Shown here: positions 9,284-17,427 of the stretch, piece after piece | Layout of the letters: each line of letters opens with the position of its first letter | Numbering within the stretch: the stretch's first letter is position 1 | Source of the DNA: Acinetobacter colistiniresistens | GTDB taxonomy: Bacteria > Pseudomonadota > Gammaproteobacteria > Pseudomonadales > Moraxellaceae | Assembly: GCF_000413935.1 (NCBI RefSeq) | Contig: NZ_KE340378.1 | Coordinates: 154,627-218,626, forward strand | DNA length: 64,000 bases | Direction: 5' to 3' | The notes under the pieces: model-generated | What the model was told of the DNA's origin: nothing | Seen by the model: the letters and a program-made list of their open reading frames with translations, nothing else | Databases searched by the model: none | Position numbers and translations under genes: made by a program

Positions 9284-9490
9284 GTAAGTGTCCTACATTA
9301 ATCACGCTGTTGTGTGCAATGCTTTCTTATTGCGATTAACATTGCAATTTATTTTGGTCTAATATTAGTCTATATTTTTTGTTTGTCTAGTGTAAATATC
9401 TGAAAAATAATAGTTTTTTTAGAGTAAAAACTCTAAAATAAGATATTGTAATAGTTGAAAAAGAAATAATATTTTTAAATATTTGTATAA

Positions 9491-9514
9491 AAAATAAGCC
9501 CCATTTCAGGGGCT
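9491..9514 (-). terminator. Terminator of metY
   Basis: AGCCCC / GGGGCT hairpin with a 6-nt loop; read on the minus strand it is followed by a T-rich run. It lies directly downstream of metY. Confidence 0.75.
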
Positions 9515-9531
9515 GATCGATTTCATTCAAA

Positions 9532-10809
9532 TTAAACGTGTGCAAGGGCCTGTTCGAGATCAGCAATCAGGTCATCTACATGTTCAATCCCAATAGACAA
9601 GCGGACCAGGTCTTCACTGACGCCTGCTGACTTCAGCTCTTCGGCATTGAGTTGACGATGGGTGGTGGTGGCAGGATGGCAAGCCAGACTTTTGGCATCG
9701 CCAATGTTTACTAAGCGGGTAAATAGCTGTAATGCATCAATAAAACGGGTCCCGCCAGCCAATCCATCTTGGACGCCGAAAGACAGGATGGCAGAAGGTT
9801 TACCTTTCACATATTTTTGGGCCAAATGATGCTGTGGGTGATCGGAGAGGCCTGCATAATTCACCCATTTTACTTTGGGGTGCTGTTTTAAATATTCAGC
9901 AACCTTGATGGCATTTTCAGTATGGCGCTCCATGCGTAAGTTCAAGGTTTCCAGACCTTGTAGAATCAAAAACACGCTGAGAGGGCTAATCGCAGCGCCT
10001 GTATTGCGCAACGGCACCACACGTGCACGTGCAATATAAGCCGCTTCACCCAGTACTTCGACATAATTCACACCGTGATAGCTTGGGTCAGGCGTATTGA
10101 GCGCCTTAAAGCGTTCAGGATATTTGCCCCAAGGAAACTTGCCGCTATCGACAATCACGCCACCAATACTGTTGCCATGACCACCGATGTATTTGGTCAG
10201 TGAATGAATCACAATATCTGCACCAAATTCAAAAGGTTTGAGCAACGCAGGCGTAGCCACCGTATTATCTACGATCACAGGAACCCCGTATTCATGTGCA
10301 ATCTTGGCAATCACGTCTAAGTCGATGATATTGCCGAGTGGATTACCGATCGACTCAACGAAGACCAGTTTGGTTTTATCATCAATAATTTGACGCAATG
10401 CTTCTGGGTTTTGATAATCGAAGAAACGGACTTCAATGCCTTGCTTTGGCAAGGTGTGGGCAAACAGGTTATAAGTGCCGCCATATAAGGTCGATACCGA
10501 TGCAATATTGTCACCCGCTTCGGCAATGGTTTGAATCGCATATGTAATCGCAGCCATGCCAGAGGCTAAAGCCAAGGCACCAATCCCGCCTTCCAGTGCT
10601 GCAATACGCTGTTCCAGCACGGCGGTGGTTGGATTCATGATTCGGGTATAGATATTGCCCTGTACTTTGAGATCAAATAAATCTGCACCATGTTGCGTAT
10701 TATCAAAGGCATAAGAAGTGGTTTGATAAATCGGCACGGCCACGGCTTTGGTGGTCGCTTCTGGTGAATATCCCGCATGAATGGCTAAAGTTTCATCTTT
10801 ATAGGTCAT
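9532..10809 (-). CDS. metY: O-acetylhomoserine sulfhydrylase
   Basis: 425 residues of the Cys/Met metabolism PLP family. The enzyme joins sulfide (or methanethiol) to O-acetylhomoserine to give homocysteine (or methionine). The PLP-binding lysine is K206 in SLTKYIGGHG; upstream are YTRIMNPT (54-61), SGMAAI (83-88) and DNTVATP (181-187), all typical of MetY/Met17 rather than MetB. The frame stays open for 49 codons upstream to 10956, but family alignment places the start at MTYKDETLAIHAGY, so 10809 is used. It is divergent from ettA. The sulfate-binding protein at 29.6 kb belongs to the same sulfur supply route. Confidence 0.92.
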   Translation of the reverse strand: MTYKDETLAIHAGYSPEATTKAVAVPIYQTTSYAFDNTQHGADLFDLKVQGNIYTRIMNPTTAVLEQRIAALEGGIGALALASGMAAITYAIQTIAEAGDNIASVSTLYGGTYNLFAHTLPKQGIEVRFFDYQNPEALRQIIDDKTKLVFVESIGNPLGNIIDLDVIAKIAHEYGVPVIVDNTVATPALLKPFEFGADIVIHSLTKYIGGHGNSIGGVIVDSGKFPWGKYPERFKALNTPDPSYHGVNYVEVLGEAAYIARARVVPLRNTGAAISPLSVFLILQGLETLNLRMERHTENAIKVAEYLKQHPKVKWVNYAGLSDHPQHHLAQKYVKGKPSAILSFGVQDGLAGGTRFIDALQLFTRLVNIGDAKSLACHPATTTHRQLNAEELKSAGVSEDLVRLSIGIEHVDDLIADLEQALAHV

Positions 10810-11110
10810 GATTACATCATCTACGTGAGTTAAATACTGACCGAGTCTAGCGCATATTTTATCCAAAATGGTGCATAAATTTTGCGCTGTATAGCGTTTT
10901 TCGTGATATAGCGAGTTCCATAATGCCAGTAATTGTTTTAAGAAAAGTGAAATCATTCAAGCCTGTAATGTCTTGAAAAAGAAAATCTGTGCTTTGGGCT
11001 AAACAAATCCTAACTTAACTTCAAGTCAATTGGGTTTTCAGCGTATAATACGCCCGATTATTTATTCGCTTTATTTGCGATGTATTGGTTTTTCAATTGA
11101 GGAGTCCTGC
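10810..11110. promoter_or_regulatory. Divergent metY-ettA promoter region
   Basis: 301 bp between divergent starts. A perfect -10 hexamer TATAAT at 11044-11049, within the small dyad GCGTA-TAA-TACGC, points towards ettA; its -35 is weak. A GAGGAG ribosome site at 11099-11104 serves ettA. No clear metY promoter is visible. Confidence 0.5.
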
Positions 11111-12772
11111 GTGGCCCAATATATTTATACGATGAACCGAGTGTCGAAAATGGTTCCGCCGAAGCGCGAAATCTTAAAAGACATCTCTTTATCATTTTTC
11201 CCGGGCGCAAAAATTGGTGTGCTTGGTTTGAACGGTGCAGGTAAATCAACCTTACTCCGTATTATGGCTGGCGTAGATAAAGATTTCTCAGGTGAAGCAC
11301 GTGCACAACCCGGAATCAAAATCGGCTACTTAGAACAAGAACCGCCACTTGATCCGACTAAAGACGTTCGTGGTAACGTTGAAGATGGCGTACGTGAAGC
11401 ATTGGATGCTTTGGCGCGTCTTGACCAGGTTTTTGCTGAATATGCTGAACCAGATGCAGATTTCGATGCACTTGCGAAAGAGCAGGAAAAATTGGAATCG
11501 ATCATCCATGCATGGGATGCACACAACCTCAATAACCAGCTTGAAATTGCTGCGGATGCATTGAACCTGCCTGCATGGGATGCAGATGTATCGCTACTTT
11601 CAGGTGGTGAACGTCGCCGTGTTGCCTTGTGCCGTTTATTGCTGTCTAAGCCAGACATGTTACTTCTTGACGAACCGACGAACCATTTAGATGCTGAATC
11701 AGTGTCTTGGTTAGAGCGTTTCTTAAAAGATTTCCCAGGTACGATCGTGGCGATTACGCATGACCGTTATTTCTTGGATAACGTGGCTGAGTGGATTCTT
11801 GAACTTGACCGTGGCATGGGGATTCCTTATCAAGGTAACTATTCTTCTTGGTTGGAACAAAAGAATGCCCGTCTAGAGCAAGAGAACAAACAAGAAGAAT
11901 CTTTTGCCAAAGCATTGAAAAAAGAACTTGAATGGGTTCGTTCAAATGCCAAAGGTCAGCAAAAGAAAAACAAAGCGCGTATGGAGCGTTTTGAAGAACT
12001 TAACTCACGTGAGTTCCAACAGCGTAATGAGACCTCTGAAATTTATATTCCACCAGGTCCACGCCTAGGAAATAAAGTTGTAGAAGTTGAAGGCATCAGT
12101 AAATCATTTGATGGTCGCTTACTTTACGAAAACTTAACGTTTACTGTACCGCCTACAGCGATTGTCGGTATCGTGGGTCCAAACGGTGCAGGTAAAACCA
12201 CCTTATTCCGTATGATGACTGGCGAACAACAACCAGATACGGGTACGGTGACGTTAGGTGAATCAGTTAAAGTGGCTTACGTCGGTCAGATCCGTGACAC
12301 CTTAGATAACAACAAAACCGTTTGGGAAGAAGTTTCTGGTGGTTTGGATATCTTAAAAATTGGTGATTACGAAATTGCATCACGTGCTTATATCGGTCGC
12401 TTTAACTTTAAAGGCCAAGATCAGCAAAAACGTGTAGGTGAATTGTCTGGTGGTGAGCGTAACCGTTTACAGCTGGCGAAAATCTTACAGTTAGGTGCAA
12501 ACGTTATCTTACTGGATGAACCATCGAACGACTTGGATATTGAAACCTTACGTGCACTTGAAGATGCAATTCTGGTCTTCCCGGGCACCGTGATGGTGGT
12601 ATCGCATGACCGTTGGTTCCTTGACCGTATTGCAACGCATATCTTGTCATTTGAGAACGAACAGCCAGAATTCTACACAGGTAACTATGCAGAATATGAA
12701 GCTTATCGCCAATCTCGTTTAGGTGATGATGCCGCTCAAAAACGAACCAAGTACAAAAAAATCACAGGCTAA
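11111..12772 (+). CDS. ettA: ABC-F translational throttle EttA
   Basis: 553 residues from the GTG at 11111, chosen because MAQYIYTMNRV matches the family start and a GAGGAG ribosome site lies 6-7 bases upstream. Two ABC domains without membrane spans: Walker A GLNGAGKST (39-47) and GPNGAGKTT in the second half, with signatures LSGGERRRV and LSGGERNRL. Between them is the linker rich in K and E that forms the P-site tRNA interaction motif. EttA binds the ribosomal E site and gates entry into elongation according to ADP/ATP ratio. Single gene ending at a strong terminator. Confidence 0.95.
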   Translation: MAQYIYTMNRVSKMVPPKREILKDISLSFFPGAKIGVLGLNGAGKSTLLRIMAGVDKDFSGEARAQPGIKIGYLEQEPPLDPTKDVRGNVEDGVREALDALARLDQVFAEYAEPDADFDALAKEQEKLESIIHAWDAHNLNNQLEIAADALNLPAWDADVSLLSGGERRRVALCRLLLSKPDMLLLDEPTNHLDAESVSWLERFLKDFPGTIVAITHDRYFLDNVAEWILELDRGMGIPYQGNYSSWLEQKNARLEQENKQEESFAKALKKELEWVRSNAKGQQKKNKARMERFEELNSREFQQRNETSEIYIPPGPRLGNKVVEVEGISKSFDGRLLYENLTFTVPPTAIVGIVGPNGAGKTTLFRMMTGEQQPDTGTVTLGESVKVAYVGQIRDTLDNNKTVWEEVSGGLDILKIGDYEIASRAYIGRFNFKGQDQQKRVGELSGGERNRLQLAKILQLGANVILLDEPSNDLDIETLRALEDAILVFPGTVMVVSHDRWFLDRIATHILSFENEQPEFYTGNYAEYEAYRQSRLGDDAAQKRTKYKKITG

Positions 12773-12778
12773 GGTCTG

Positions 12779-12807
12779 AAAAAACCAGCTTTCGAGCTGG
12801 TTTTTTT
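12779..12807. terminator. Bidirectional terminator
   Basis: AAAAAACCAGCT / AGCTGGTTTTTT with a TTCG tetraloop, between convergent ettA and the Sel1-repeat gene. Confidence 0.92.
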
Positions 12808-12810
12808 AGC

Positions 12811-13188
12811 TTATGAAAAAGCCAATTCACTAAATGCAGTATAGAGATAATCTTTTGCCTGAGGATGCCCTTGGTGCATTGCTCTTTCTAGCCAATATTG
12901 GGCTTTTTTATAGTCCTTATCTAGACCGAGTTCACCGTGTAAGTAACTTTCACCTAATTTAAATGCGGCATTCGCATTACCTCTTAGTGCTGCGCGTAGA
13001 AAATACCACATTGCATTTCGGTCATTAGAGGAAATGGTATAGTGATCTTCTTTATAGTGATCACTGATTGCTAAACTTTCAAAGAATTGTGCTTTATTAA
13101 TTTCTCGTTCTGATTCAGGAACTGCATCATTCTCCTTCAAACTAAGGAAACATGAGCGCAACTGTTGTTTTACGATATTTAGATTCAT
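12811..13188 (-). CDS. Small Sel1-repeat protein
   Basis: 125 residues from the ATG at 13188, chosen because AAAGGAGA lies 5 bases upstream; the frame is open 10 codons further. The C-terminal half carries Sel1-like (TPR-type) helical repeats: AMWYFLRAALRGNANAAFKLGESYLHG and then DYKKAQYWLERAMHQGHPQAKDYL. Such repeats mediate protein-protein contacts. There is no signal peptide, so it is probably cytoplasmic. The N-terminal 55 residues are unlike anything I recognise. No neighbour suggests a partner. Confidence 0.78.
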   Translation of the reverse strand: MNLNIVKQQLRSCFLSLKENDAVPESEREINKAQFFESLAISDHYKEDHYTISSNDRNAMWYFLRAALRGNANAAFKLGESYLHGELGLDKDYKKAQYWLERAMHQGHPQAKDYLYTAFSELAFS

Positions 13189-13493
13189 AGCAGTCTCCTT
13201 TAGTTCAAGCTTTTTCATTATTGTGATTTGAATATAAATCTTTTTTATTAGCTTGTGTTAATTTATTTATGTATATAATGAGATTAAAATGTAAACACCG
13301 TCACATTTATTTAAACTGTTATATTAAAAAAGAAATGAAGAGGGACTATTATCCGATTTTTCTTCATATCGTGCGTCTTTATTGATTTAAATGAATGAGA
13401 CTTTGTAGTCATAATAAAAGATCATACTGCTAATTTAAAAGATGAGCGAATAATGTTAACGATTCAAAAGTGAGCGTTAGCATTAAACCCAAG
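13189..13493. other. AT-rich gene-free region
   Basis: About 305 bp with no gene and no convincing terminator or operator. A TATAAT at about 13274 on the plus strand has no gene in front of it. Confidence 0.4.
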
Positions 13494-14186
13494 CTATTTA
13501 TTAAAATCGCCACGCAGATCTGACCAGATTAATAGCGGTGTAACGGTAACAACATCAAAAACCATGGCTAAAGGATATAACACCATACGAGTTGCTCGTT
13601 TTACTGGATGTTTGGTGGTAATGGTTGTTTCTTGCTGTAGCCGAATAGGATAAGGCGTTGCCAATTGTTGCTGAACTTTCTGGCGGTCTAAGCCCTGATA
13701 CAGCTGGCCTTTGAAAAAAACATTAATATAAGGATAAGGGGCGGTTTGCTGATTTTGAATCAAGTCAAAATTTTGTCTAAAGCCTAAAGACTTTAATAAA
13801 TCTTTTTGCTTCTGATTGAGATCAACCATGCGAGTATTATATTGAATTTGTAAGACACCACGAAAATGATTTGGATCTTCCATCGTGAGAACCAAAGGAG
13901 ATGCGCTGGTGAAAGATCGCTGTTGCGCTGGAATTGCATGCAGAAGTTTGAGTAGCTCAGCACTCCCATCCGTCATTAAATAATTAAAATCCTGACCAAT
14001 AAACACCAGTCCTTGGCTTTGCTGGTTTTGAATGGCTTGCCCCAGTGCAATAATCTGGTCGGTTTTTAAGGTGTCGGTTTGAATACGACTGGTCTCATTG
14101 GGGAGCGCAGTTGAAAGAAGGGTGGTGGCACATCCACTGAGGCTAAGCCCCATAGCCAACAGCAAAATAGAGAAGATTTTAGACAT
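13494..14186 (-). CDS. Uncharacterised lipoprotein
   Basis: 230 residues. A lipoprotein signal with LSGC places the acylated cysteine at residue 19. The mature part is Gln-rich and probably alpha/beta, ending with a hydrophobic segment near 200-222 (MVLYPLAMVFDVVTVTPLLIW) that could be membrane-associated. I do not recognise the family. It is divergent from the czc metal-efflux locus with 146 bp between the genes, but nothing links it to metal resistance. Confidence 0.75.
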   Translation of the reverse strand: MSKIFSILLLAMGLSLSGCATTLLSTALPNETSRIQTDTLKTDQIIALGQAIQNQQSQGLVFIGQDFNYLMTDGSAELLKLLHAIPAQQRSFTSASPLVLTMEDPNHFRGVLQIQYNTRMVDLNQKQKDLLKSLGFRQNFDLIQNQQTAPYPYINVFFKGQLYQGLDRQKVQQQLATPYPIRLQQETTITTKHPVKRATRMVLYPLAMVFDVVTVTPLLIWSDLRGDFNK

Positions 14187-14271
14187 AAAATACCTGTCAA
14201 AGAAAAATCATGGTGATCAAAGTCGACGAAAAAACTTTCTAAATCAGAGAGAAATTGATTAAAAATTGTTT

Positions 14272-14306
14272 TGTAATTTTATTACATCGCAATAGCCTGC
14301 TATAGT
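14272..14306 (+). promoter_or_regulatory. Putative czc operator and -10
   Basis: A perfect 6-3-6 inverted repeat TGTAAT-TTT-ATTACA at 14272-14286 lies 14 bases before a TATAGT hexamer at 14301-14306. There is no good -35 at normal distance; the repeat occupies that place, as expected for an activator or repressor site. No regulator gene is in the window. Confidence 0.55.
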
Positions 14307-14332
14307 GCCTTTGTGCAATTTACTGTAAGGGT

Positions 14333-14719
14333 GTGCTGTTGCAACGCTCAACTGTTTTCGTGACCGTCTTGCTGAGTCTGTTCATGTTCCAAAGTTTCTG
14401 GAATGTGGCGGCAGCGTTTTGCGCGCACGAAACCTCAAGTGAGTACAGCAGCCTGAACCATTTCGGGCATCATGTGCCAGAGAAAAAGCAAGTCGTGGTG
14501 GATCAAGATGCCTCTGACTTGCCTATGCCGCTCAGTCTGCAAGATCATCATGATCATTTACCTTCATGCTTCCATGTAGTGGTGGCTGAAGTTCAACAGC
14601 AACTGAATGAACCCATGTTGCGGATGCATAAAGCAGAACAAAAATATTACTGGTCTAATTCGTATCAGTCCCCCCATTTAATCGGATTAAATCCGCCCCC
14701 TGTATTGACCCCGCTATAG
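14333..14719 (+). CDS. czcI: CzcI-like small periplasmic protein
   Basis: Up to 128 residues with a signal peptide (hydrophobic core about 8-25, then AAAF) and His-containing stretches (NHFGHHVP, DHHDHLP) plus two Cys in the mature part. It is the first gene of a CzcCBA locus, the position and size of CzcI, a proposed accessory or regulator of Co/Zn/Cd efflux. The start is uncertain: GTG at 14333 lies too close to the AAGG at 14327-14330, while TTG at 14339 has better spacing. Role inferred from context and His content, not from catalytic motifs. Confidence 0.65.
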   Translation: MLLQRSTVFVTVLLSLFMFQSFWNVAAAFCAHETSSEYSSLNHFGHHVPEKKQVVVDQDASDLPMPLSLQDHHDHLPSCFHVVVAEVQQQLNEPMLRMHKAEQKYYWSNSYQSPHLIGLNPPPVLTPL

Positions 14720-14769
14720 GTGGGGTAGCCGAAAAATAGCCCACCGCAATCTTATTACTTTGCGGGGCT
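14719..14769 (+). promoter_or_regulatory. Two competing hairpins before czcC
   Basis: Hairpin A pairs GGTGGG (14719-14724) with CCCACC (14740-14745). Hairpin B pairs 14738-14749 with 14760-14769 (CCGCAA/TTGCGG, AGCC/GGCT, 2-nt bulge) and buries GGGG (14764-14767), the ribosome site of czcC. The two share 14740-14745 and cannot form together, so this could be a translational switch. No experimental precedent is known to me. Confidence 0.45.
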
Positions 14770-14773
14770 TTAT

Positions 14774-16192
14774 ATGTCTTTTCGTTTAAATCAGCGTATC
14801 CATGCGATTGAGCAGCATACGCAGAAAAATCGTATTCAATTGTCATTGCAGTGGTCGGTCATCGCGATTGCCTTAAGCACTGCCGTTTTGAGTCCATCCA
14901 TTGCAGCAGAGTCTTTGCTTGATGCAAATCAGCCTTCAAGCAAGGTGGCGCAACGCAACCTGAGCTTTGAACAAGTTTTGCAAGATGTTAAACAACATCA
15001 AGCAAGCATGGGCGTATGGCAAACCCAGCAGGGGATTGCCGAGGCCAATGTCAAACAAGCCGCTTTATGGGCAAATCCAAGTGTCTCTATTCAGCAGACT
15101 GATTTCAGGTCTGGTAAGGATAAAGAGCTTGAATTTGGTGTGTCGCAAAAACTGGATGTTTTTGGTCAACGTCGTGCCGCGGTCAAACTCGCCGATGTGC
15201 AAGCTACCCAAGTGGGGCTTAATCAGGCGCTTTACGATGCGCAGCTAGAGCTCGCCGTCAAATATCTTTGGTCACAAGTTGTGATTTTAGAACTTGAGCA
15301 TGATGTGGTGCAGGCACAGTTAAAAACTAGTCAGGCGACTTTAGATGCGACACGTTTAAGACTGAAAGCAGGCAGTATCGCACAGGTCGATTTAGACCGT
15401 ACGCTAATGGCGCATATTGAAAATCAGCGTTTATTTCAGCAAACCGAACTGGCTTTAGCCACAGCAAAGCGTCAGTTGGCAAACTTGTGGGGCAGTACTG
15501 ACAACCGCTACTCGGCTGAAATGGCCAATGTTTGGCCGCAACAACAAGATCTGCAAAGCTATTTGCAGGACAACTTATTTGAGCGTGCAATTCAGCTCGA
15601 TATTGTGCGACAAAAAGCCAATATTGATTATTTAAAAGCATCCAACCGACCGAATCCAACGGTCAATCTCGGCATGGTGCAAAGTAAAAGTGCGGATACC
15701 AATTCGACGGATAACAAGTTCAGAGTGGGGATCGAGATTCCTTTGAATATTTTTAACCGTCAGCAATATTCTCTGCGGATTGCCAATGCCAAACAAGATT
15801 TGTTGGTCAAACAGCAACAGTTTTATAAACAGCAAAACTTAAATGCCATTCAGACGCTTACAGCTGAACTGATGGGTTTAAAACAACAGTTTGATTTGGT
15901 CAACCAACGACAAATTCCACTGTCTGAAACCGTACAAGAAAAAATGCTGCTAGGTTTTAAAGTGGGTAAATATGCCATTACCGATGTGCAGCAAGCCACC
16001 ATGCAATTGCAAGATCAGCGCCTAAATAAAGTGCAGTTACTGAAAAGTGCATGGCAAAAACAAATTGAAGCTGAGAGTTTAGCACTGGGCATTGAGCCAA
16101 GTGTTGTGAGCTCAACAGATGCTTTAAACCAGATTAATCAAACCCTTTGGAAAGATACCAATAACCTTCCCACTGTAGTAGGAGCAGAATAA
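14774..16192 (+). CDS. czcC: CzcC-type outer-membrane efflux channel
   Basis: 472 residues of the TolC-like outer membrane factor family. It forms the outer-membrane exit duct of the CzcCBA tripartite pump. A hydrophobic signal (about 28-45, ending SIAAES) is preceded by an unusually long polar N-terminus, so the real start may lie a little downstream. The mature part shows two repeats of long coiled-coil helices (for example AQLKTSQATLDATRLRLKAG and the matching ETVQEKMLLGFKVGKYAIT), the diagnostic doubled OEP pattern. Its stop overlaps the czcB start (TAATG), indicating translational coupling. A ribosome-site hairpin lies directly upstream. Confidence 0.9.
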   Translation: MSFRLNQRIHAIEQHTQKNRIQLSLQWSVIAIALSTAVLSPSIAAESLLDANQPSSKVAQRNLSFEQVLQDVKQHQASMGVWQTQQGIAEANVKQAALWANPSVSIQQTDFRSGKDKELEFGVSQKLDVFGQRRAAVKLADVQATQVGLNQALYDAQLELAVKYLWSQVVILELEHDVVQAQLKTSQATLDATRLRLKAGSIAQVDLDRTLMAHIENQRLFQQTELALATAKRQLANLWGSTDNRYSAEMANVWPQQQDLQSYLQDNLFERAIQLDIVRQKANIDYLKASNRPNPTVNLGMVQSKSADTNSTDNKFRVGIEIPLNIFNRQQYSLRIANAKQDLLVKQQQFYKQQNLNAIQTLTAELMGLKQQFDLVNQRQIPLSETVQEKMLLGFKVGKYAITDVQQATMQLQDQRLNKVQLLKSAWQKQIEAESLALGIEPSVVSSTDALNQINQTLWKDTNNLPTVVGAE

Positions 16193-17427
16193 TGTCGACA
16201 AATAAATCTAAAAAGCAGTGGTTTTGGGTCATTCTGGTTGTCGTGGTTGGCTTAGTCCTCAGCGCATTATTATTTTTCACTGGCAAGAACAAAGCTGGTG
16301 GTGATGCCGCTAGTGCGGGCGATAGCCATGCTGAGGGCGAGGACGGGCATGCAGAAGGTGAAGCTGGGCAAGGTAAGGAAAGTGAGGAAGGCAGTTTAAA
16401 TCTAAGCCCAAAACAGATGACCGAGTATGGCGTTAAACTGGCTCAGGTGGGTGTCGGGGAGGTTGGACAGCAATTTGCCTATCCTGCGAAACTGGTGACC
16501 AATACCGATCAACAAGCGCATGTTTCAGCAACCTTTGCTGGACGTGTAGAAAGCGTCAATGCAGTACTGGGTCAACAGGTCAAGAAAGGGCAGGTGTTAG
16601 CCACCTTATTCATTCCGGATTTAGTCGATCAACAAGCCAATTTAAGTATTGCGCAGCAAGCATTAACGCTTGCTCAGCAAGACTATCAGCGTGAAAAGCA
16701 ACTCTGGGAGCAAGGTGTTTCTGCACGTCAGGATTATCAACGTGCCTATAATGCCTATCGTCAGGCACAGATTCAGGTACAGGCTGCGCGAAGCCGTTTA
16801 TCTGCCTTGGGTGCATCCAGTGGCAGTCAGGGGCGCTATGTCTTGACCGCGCCTTTAAGTGGGGTGGTGAGTCTGAAAGATATTGTGGTCGGTGAGCAAA
16901 TTACTGCAGATAAGCAGCTCTTTGTGATTGATCAGCTGGATCAACTCTGGATTGAATTTATTTTACCGAGCGTGAATAACATCAATGTCCAACCCGATCA
17001 GCAGATCGAGTTTAAATCACTGCAAACCAATAATAGCTTTAAAGCACAAATCCAGACCTTAACCACAGCCGCAGATACGCAAACGGGTCGTTTGCAGGTA
17101 CGTGCCAAAGTGTTAACGCCTGCCAAAGAATTACGACCGAATTTAATGGTGAATGTGCTGTTAGATGGCACCGATAAAAAACCTGTGTTGCGTGTTGCCA
17201 AAGCAGCGATTCAGCAGATCGAAGGCAAAGCGACGGTGTTTGTGGCCAAGCAAGAAAAAGACCAAATGCATTTCACGCCAACACCTGTTCAGCTCGGTAG
17301 TTATTCAAGTGATGGGCAATGGGTGGAAATTCAATCCGGTCTGACTGAAAAGCAACAATATGTCAGTCAAGGCAGTTTCCTTTTGAAATCTGAGATCGAG
17401 AAAGGAGAGGCTGAGCATGGACACTAA
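16192..17427 (+). CDS. czcB: CzcB-type periplasmic adaptor
   Basis: 411-residue membrane fusion protein linking CzcA to CzcC. One N-terminal anchor (about 10-29), then a His/Glu/Gly-rich segment (about 35-67, DSHAEGEDGHAEGE) likely to bind metal, a lipoyl/barrel-sandwich region (RVESVNAVLGQQVKKGQVLATL and its partner APLSGVVSLKDIVVGEQI) flanking a coiled-coil hairpin, and beta-barrel domains. It ends in EHGH. It starts inside the czcC stop and overlaps czcA by 11 bp, so the three are one translational unit. Zn, Co or Cd specificity is inferred from CzcA. Confidence 0.92.
   Translation: MSTNKSKKQWFWVILVVVVGLVLSALLFFTGKNKAGGDAASAGDSHAEGEDGHAEGEAGQGKESEEGSLNLSPKQMTEYGVKLAQVGVGEVGQQFAYPAKLVTNTDQQAHVSATFAGRVESVNAVLGQQVKKGQVLATLFIPDLVDQQANLSIAQQALTLAQQDYQREKQLWEQGVSARQDYQRAYNAYRQAQIQVQAARSRLSALGASSGSQGRYVLTAPLSGVVSLKDIVVGEQITADKQLFVIDQLDQLWIEFILPSVNNINVQPDQQIEFKSLQTNNSFKAQIQTLTTAADTQTGRLQVRAKVLTPAKELRPNLMVNVLLDGTDKKPVLRVAKAAIQQIEGKATVFVAKQEKDQMHFTPTPVQLGSYSSDGQWVEIQSGLTEKQQYVSQGSFLLKSEIEKGEAEHGH

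Noticed and set aside
10810..10956. Extra 49 N-terminal codons on metY
   Set aside because: The added residues do not look like the family and MTYKDETLAIHAGY is the conserved start.
11030..11110. Upstream extension of ettA
   Set aside because: It runs through the promoter region; the GTG at 11111 has a strong ribosome site and matches the family start.
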